A DNA stretch of 44,360 nt, from positions 1 to 44,360 of the forward strand of contig JBDHIK010000011.1 of NCBI GenBank assembly GCA_039587475.1, written 5' to 3'. Both the position numbers and the translations under genes were made by a program. Source of the DNA: N074bin45 sp039587475. GTDB taxonomy: Bacteria; Gemmatimonadota; Gemmatimonadetes; Gemmatimonadales; GWC2-71-9. Each line of letters begins with the position of its first letter. The first letter of the stretch is position 1. The notes under the pieces are model-generated. The model saw nothing but the letters and a program-made list of their open reading frames with translations. It had not been told where the DNA came from and did not search any database. This document shows positions 40,903 to 44,360 of the stretch, one piece after another.

Positions 40903-41499
40903 TCAGGCAGGCGGGGTCGACGGACGGTCCGCCAGCGCCACCACCTCGTCCACCGGCTGGGGCGGTTCCTGTTCAGGCGCCACGGGAGCATCGTCCTGAC
41001 CGTTCTGCTGGTGGTCCTCGGGATGGGGGCTGCGTCGCTTGGGTCTCCCCTCACCCGCGGCCACCAGTGTCCGGGTCATCTCGCCGGCGCGCTTGAGCAC
41101 CCCACGGGCGTTGTCGTAGCTCAACTGCTTGAGCGCCCGGTCGAGCGGCAGCCACCGGTAGTCCGAGATGCCCTCGCTCAACTGCGGCACGGGATCGCCG
41201 TCCGGGCTCTCGAACAGGAAGAAGTGACAGAACTTGTGGATGCGGCGTCCGCGGAACCGGAAGAACCAGTCGATGAGCTTGATGGGACCGTGCAGGTTCA
41301 GGTGCTCCAACCCGGTCTCCTCGCGGGTCTCGCGGTCGGCCGCCTGGGCCGGGGTCTCGCCATCCTCGAGGTGACCCTTGGGGAAGCCCCAATGCCGATA
41401 GGAGTCCCGGATCAACAGGAAATGGGTGGGCTTTCCTTCGATACGGCGGAAAACGATCCCGCCGGCGCTGACCTCGCGCTCTGCTCGCTGGCGGGGCAC
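40903..41499 (-). CDS. Nudix hydrolase with acidic/proline-rich tail
   Basis: 198 residues from GTG 41499, overlapping the mlaD stop by one base (TAGTG). The Nudix box runs from Gly42 to Leu64 (GHLEDGETPAQAADRETREE then TGL), with G-x5-E-x7-RE-x2-EE-x-G intact. Fold and length resemble diadenosine polyphosphate or NUDT2-like hydrolases (GGIVFRRIEG, SYRHWGFPKGHLEDGE). The last 55 residues are a charged, Pro/Gln-rich tail, probably disordered. The substrate is a nucleoside diphosphate linked to another moiety, not identifiable here. Confidence 0.88.
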   Translation of the reverse strand: MPRQRAEREVSAGGIVFRRIEGKPTHFLLIRDSYRHWGFPKGHLEDGETPAQAADRETREETGLEHLNLHGPIKLIDWFFRFRGRRIHKFCHFFLFESPDGDPVPQLSEGISDYRWLPLDRALKQLSYDNARGVLKRAGEMTRTLVAAGEGRPKRRSPHPEDHQQNGQDDAPVAPEQEPPQPVDEVVALADRPSTPPA

Positions 41500-42515
41500 T
41501 AGAAGACCGAGAACTTGAAATAGCGGCGCGGGTTGGCCTGGATATCCGCGATCAACTGCCGCATGTCGCGCACGGCACCGATGGTCTCCACGTACAGCGC
41601 GGAGTCCTGCACCGCCATGCCGACGGACCCGGTCCCCGACGCCAGGCGCGACATCACGGAATCGGCGCCCACGAGGGCCCGGGTCAGGCTGGTCTCGTTG
41701 TCTCGGACCGTGCCGAGCAGGGCGCGGAGATCGGCCGAGGCGTACTGCAGGTCTTCGCTCATCCCGGTGGCCGCGGACATCAACTGCTCGAGTTCCTGGT
41801 CCGACGTCGCGGAGTCGATCCGACCCATGAGCCGTTGGAGGTACTGGCCTGCCACGGCCGCAGCCTCGGCCGACGCCACCACGTCGCCGGTCGCGGCGTT
41901 GATGGACTCCATCTGGGCCACCGTGAAAGCGCGGAGCTGCGCGGCGATCTGCACGAAGTCGTCGACGATGCTCCGGATGTTCACTGCGGTTCCGGAATCG
42001 ATGGCTGCCCCGAGTCGTTCGGTCAGCAGCGAGATGTCCCCGGCAATCCGACCGGCCTGGGCCGTCAGGTGGCCGATGTCCGGAAGCGCCGCCCCCGGCC
42101 ACATCTCCCCTTCAGGGTCCTCGGCGGACTGGAGGGCGATGAACACGGAGGGGTCGTCGGGCGGGAAGTGCTCAAGCGAGATGATCTCCGCACCCCATTC
42201 ACCGAACAGGCTGGTCGGCGCGGCGATCACCGCAGGTCGAACCGGCAAGGGAGCGTTCCCGTCCATGCGGATCCCGACCAGGACCCAGCCCTCTTCGCCC
42301 AGGCGGATCGACTCCACGTGGCCCACCCGTACGCCGCGGACCGTGACCTGGATGCCGACCCCCATTCCGCCGACCGTGGCGAAGCGTGCCGTGTAGACGG
42401 CGCGCCGGTTCCAGTCGCCCAGGGGCCGTTGGCTCAGCCACAGCGCCCCCGCCACCACGATGACCACGGCCACCACGACCACGATGCCGACGGCGAGGGC
42501 TGGACGCTCTCTCAT
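41499..42515 (-). CDS. mlaD: MlaD-type MCE lipid-transport protein
   Basis: 338 residues. One N-terminal membrane helix (about 7-27) then an MCE domain (about 38-115: VYTARFATVGGMGVGIQVTVRGVRVGHVESI). Residues about 150-320 are helical, with several predicted coiled-coil stretches. MlaD proteins bind phospholipid in the periplasm as a hexameric ring and hand it to or from the MlaFE ABC transporter. It is longer than E. coli MlaD (about 183), the excess being the helical tail. Overlaps mlaF by 4 bp. Confidence 0.88.
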   Translation of the reverse strand: MRERPALAVGIVVVVAVVIVVAGALWLSQRPLGDWNRRAVYTARFATVGGMGVGIQVTVRGVRVGHVESIRLGEEGWVLVGIRMDGNAPLPVRPAVIAAPTSLFGEWGAEIISLEHFPPDDPSVFIALQSAEDPEGEMWPGAALPDIGHLTAQAGRIAGDISLLTERLGAAIDSGTAVNIRSIVDDFVQIAAQLRAFTVAQMESINAATGDVVASAEAAAVAGQYLQRLMGRIDSATSDQELEQLMSAATGMSEDLQYASADLRALLGTVRDNETSLTRALVGADSVMSRLASGTGSVGMAVQDSALYVETIGAVRDMRQLIADIQANPRRYFKFSVF

Positions 42516-43303
42516 GCGCCTGGGGCCTGACGCGGAACCTGGTGCATCGCAGTTGGCATATTGGTGATGTCCTCTCCACTGGCACGACCTTCGACGAAGG
42601 CACGGACCGTGGCGTCCTCGGTGAATCGGATCTCGTCCGTGGTCCCGACCTGCTGGATCCGTCCCTGGTACAGCATGGCGATGCGGTCCGCCACCGTGAA
42701 GGCGGTCCGCATGTCGTGCGTGACCACGACGCTGGTGGTGCCGGTGGCTTCCCGGATGTCGTTGATCAGGTCGCTCATGATGGCGGCGTTCATCGGATCG
42801 AGCCCGGTCGTCGGTTCATCATATAGAAGATATTCGGGATGCGGCGCAATGGCGCGGGCAATCCCGACGCGCTTCTTCTGTCCGCCAGACAGCTCCGCGG
42901 GCATCCGGTCCGGAGAGACGTCGAACAGCTTCACCGCCTCGAGGCTCCATTCGATCCGGTCCTCGATGGTCTCGCGGTCGAAGCCTCGCCGGGCCAGCCC
43001 CATGGCGATGTTTTCCTCCACGGTCAGCGAGTCGAACAGCGCGGCGGACTGGAACACGAAGCCGATGCGGCGGCGCAGGGCAATCAGCTCCTCGCGGTCC
43101 AATTGGGCCACGTCCTCCCCATCGACCAGGACCCGCCCGTAATCTGCGTCCAGCAACCCGACGACGTGCTTGAGCGCCACGCTCTTCCCGGAGCCGGAGG
43201 CCCCGATGATGACCGTCGTCTCACCGCTGGGGATCTCCAGGGAGAAGCCGGTTAGAACCACATGGTCCTCGAAGGCCTTGTGGACCTGCTCGAAGGCGAT
43301 CAT
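42512..43303 (-). CDS. mlaF: MlaF-type ABC transporter ATP-binding protein
   Basis: 263 residues from ATG 43303; the long frame upstream is a shadow of mlaE. Walker A GASGSGKS (34-41), Q loop FVFQSAALFDSLTVEENI, signature LSGGQKKR, Walker B YLLYDEPTTGLDP and H loop VVVTHD. The short C-terminal extension after the core (about 235-263) is unlike the MlaF tail. It powers lipid movement through MlaE. Overlaps the mlaE stop (ATGA). Confidence 0.93.
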   Translation of the reverse strand: MIAFEQVHKAFEDHVVLTGFSLEIPSGETTVIIGASGSGKSVALKHVVGLLDADYGRVLVDGEDVAQLDREELIALRRRIGFVFQSAALFDSLTVEENIAMGLARRGFDRETIEDRIEWSLEAVKLFDVSPDRMPAELSGGQKKRVGIARAIAPHPEYLLYDEPTTGLDPMNAAIMSDLINDIREATGTTSVVVTHDMRTAFTVADRIAMLYQGRIQQVGTTDEIRFTEDATVRAFVEGRASGEDITNMPTAMHQVPRQAPGA

Positions 43304-44064
43304 TGCAGCAGCACCATGGCCCAGAAGGCGTCCAGGACCAGAATCCACATGGCCCCGAGCACCACCGCCTTCATGGTGACCGAGCCCACGCCCTCGGCGC
43401 CGCCCTCGGCCTTGAGGCCCATGACACAGCCGGACAGCGTGATGGCCGTCCCGAAACTGGCGGACTTCACCAGGCCGAACCAGACGTCCCGGAATTCGTA
43501 GAACATCCGAAGGCCCTTGAAGAACTCGGGGCCGGTGAGGTCCAGCAGGTTCACCGCGGCAATCCAGCCCGACACCACGCCGGCCGCGACGGCAAAGGCC
43601 GTGACAACCGGGAACATGAGCGTCCCGGCCAGCACCCGGGGAACCACCAGGAACGCGTTGGGGTCGTAGGCCAGGGTTTCCAGCGCGTCCACCTGCTCGG
43701 TGACCTTCATGGTGCCGATCTCGGCGGCGATGTTGGCGCCGACCCGTCCGGCCAGGGCCATCCCGGTGAGGACCGGCCCCAATTCCATCATGATGGTCTT
43801 GCCCACCAGGGCCCCCACGAAATACTCCGGCACCGCGCCGGTAAACAGTGTGGCGGACAGCAGCGCCAGGACGATCCCGGTGAACAGGGCGATGAACAGG
43901 GCGATGGGAATGGAGTCCACGCCGAGCCGGCGCATCTGGCCCAGGACCAGGGGCCGCCAGGTGGCCACATCGGCCATGGCGCGTACGGAGCGGCGGGCCG
44001 CCAGGCCGACCCGTTCGAGCCACTCGATGAACGCAGGTGATTCCCTGATCACGACTTGGTGCAC
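43300..44064 (-). CDS. mlaE: MlaE-type ABC transporter permease
   Basis: 254 residues from GTG 44064. About five membrane helices. Family motifs: FTGIVLALLSATLF, GPVLTGMALAGRVGANIAAEIGTMKVTEQVDALETLAYDPNAFLVVPRV and SASFGTAITLSGCVMGLKAEGGAEGVG. The frame goes on to 44160, but a TTGACA-17-TACCTT promoter ends six bases before GTG 44064, placing the transcript start at that codon. With mlaF and mlaD it forms an inner-membrane lipid transporter keeping outer-membrane asymmetry; no mlaA or mlaC gene is adjacent. Confidence 0.9.
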   Translation of the reverse strand: MHQVVIRESPAFIEWLERVGLAARRSVRAMADVATWRPLVLGQMRRLGVDSIPIALFIALFTGIVLALLSATLFTGAVPEYFVGALVGKTIMMELGPVLTGMALAGRVGANIAAEIGTMKVTEQVDALETLAYDPNAFLVVPRVLAGTLMFPVVTAFAVAAGVVSGWIAAVNLLDLTGPEFFKGLRMFYEFRDVWFGLVKSASFGTAITLSGCVMGLKAEGGAEGVGSVTMKAVVLGAMWILVLDAFWAMVLLQ

Positions 44065-44070
44065 AGGCTC

Positions 44071-44099
44071 AAGGTAGGTCGCCGCGCTGGGAGTGTCAA
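44071..44099 (-). promoter_or_regulatory. Promoter of the mla operon, leaderless type
   Basis: Minus strand TTGACA (44099-44094), 17 bp, TACCTT (44076-44071), six bases, GTG at 44064. Best-formed leaderless arrangement in the window. Confidence 0.7.
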
Positions 44100-44131
44100 A
44101 ATGAGGGCCTAACCGATTGTGTCCCTTGGCC

Positions 44132-44160
44132 TTGACACGACAGGTGTCCACCACTAGCAT
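44132..44160 (+). promoter_or_regulatory. Promoter of tRNA-Ala
   Basis: TTGACA (44132-44137), 17 bp, TAGCAT (44155-44160), 13 bases before the tRNA. Confidence 0.65.
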
Positions 44161-44173
44161 GCGTGGCTGGCGC

Positions 44174-44246
44174 GGGGGCGTAGCTCAGTTGGGAGAGCGC
44201 GTGAATGGCATTCACGAGGTCAGGGGTTCGATTCCCCTCGCCTCCA
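44174..44246 (+). tRNA. tRNA-Ala (anticodon GGC)
   Basis: 73 bases. Acceptor arm GGGGGCG pairs with CGCCTCC (one G-U), D arm TAGCTCAGTTGGGAGAGC, anticodon stem CGTGA/TCACG around the loop ATGGCAT, T arm with GGTTCGATTCC, and discriminator A at 44246. CCA is not encoded, so it must be added after transcription. Confidence 0.95.
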
Positions 44247-44279
44247 TCGCACAAGTGGGAAGTGGCCCGTGGGAGCGTG

Positions 44280-44308
44280 TTGCGTGGCCGGCGGTCGCTG
44301 ACTAGAAT
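44280..44308 (+). promoter_or_regulatory. Promoter of tRNA-Gly
   Basis: TTGCGT (44280-44285), 17 bp, TAGAAT (44303-44308), 11 bases before the tRNA start. Confidence 0.55.
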
Positions 44309-44319
44309 GACACGGTGCT

Positions 44320-44360
44320 GCGGGAATAGCTCAGTTGGTAGAGCACAACCTTGCCAAGGT
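44320..44360 (+). tRNA. tRNA-Gly (anticodon GCC), cut by the window end
   Basis: Starts GCGGGAATAGCTCAGTTGGT, a tRNA acceptor and D arm. The anticodon stem-loop CAACC-TTGCCAA-GGT gives anticodon GCC. The T arm and 3' end are outside the window. Confidence 0.88.

Noticed and set aside
1..44360. CRISPR array, prophage or complete insertion sequence
   Set aside because: No regularly spaced repeats, integrase, phage structural gene or transposase frame was seen on either strand.

Overview
This is one contiguous stretch of a high-GC chromosome from a diderm (LPS-bearing) bacterium. A Gemmatimonadota-like organism is my best guess. It rests on the high GC, the mix of families (PorV/PorQ-like outer membrane protein, DUF3108, DUF1684, an M23 peptidase with a short N-terminal anchor, RicT-MetG, Mla transporter, WaaA) and the style of the proteins. 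I ran no database search, so the phylum is inference. Apart from one rearranged region (30.0-34.0 kb), this is a normal gene-dense core chromosome with many 1-7 bp overlaps between genes.

Layout. 0-3.3 kb: a hybrid sensor kinase cut by the window edge, ending in an exact 2 x 51 bp tandem repeat; a family 2 glycosyltransferase and a DUF3108 protein. 3.4-6.9 kb: a small membrane protein (minus), a ThiO-like FAD oxidase, a DUF1684 lipoprotein and a TlpA-like thioredoxin lipoprotein. 6.9-13.8 kb: a pyruvate dehydrogenase and lipoylation operon, lipA-pdhA-pdhB-pdhC-lpdA-(membrane protein)-lipB. It encodes the E1, E2 and E3 enzymes together with the octanoyl transferase and lipoyl synthase that modify E2. 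13.8-19.5 kb: an unknown protein, an M20 peptidase, a TPR protein, a macro-domain protein, and a minus-strand PorV-like protein plus zinc aminopeptidase pair. 19.5-26.7 kb: dnaE, accA, ricT and metG packed head to tail. 26.9-29.4 kb: an M23 endopeptidase, a lipoprotein and a DsbA-like protein.

29.4-34.0 kb is the unusual region. A CPBP membrane protease and the Kdo transferase gene waaA are followed by paralogous small outer-membrane proteins and a Bor-like lipoprotein. Pieces of the CPBP gene (119 bp) and of the waaA 3' end (239 bp) are repeated about 96% identically 1.4-2.6 kb downstream. The second CPBP piece is fused in frame to the C-terminal part of a third outer-membrane paralogue, giving a 95-codon chimeric gene behind a copied promoter. 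The lipoprotein gene also has a decayed copy. This looks like a tandem segmental duplication followed by internal deletions.

34.0-38.2 kb: ATP synthase F1 genes atpA-atpG-atpD-atpC (minus) without the Fo genes or delta. 38.3-40.1 kb: a ClC channel/exchanger with CBS domains, divergent from atpA across a CRP/FNR-type palindrome. 40.1-44.1 kb: an overlapping minus-strand operon mlaE-mlaF-mlaD-nudix-HTH regulator. 44.2 kb to the end: tRNA-Ala(GGC) and the start of tRNA-Gly(GCC).

Two window-wide patterns stand out. The -10 boxes of protein genes tend to read TAnCTT (TATCTT, TAGCTT, TACCTT), usually 16-18 bp from a TTGACA-like -35. Several genes start 5-8 bp after the -10 box, which predicts leaderless mRNAs. 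These promoter readings set several start codons differently from the longest open frame, including lipA, the M20 peptidase, the CPBP protease, the ClC gene and mlaE.
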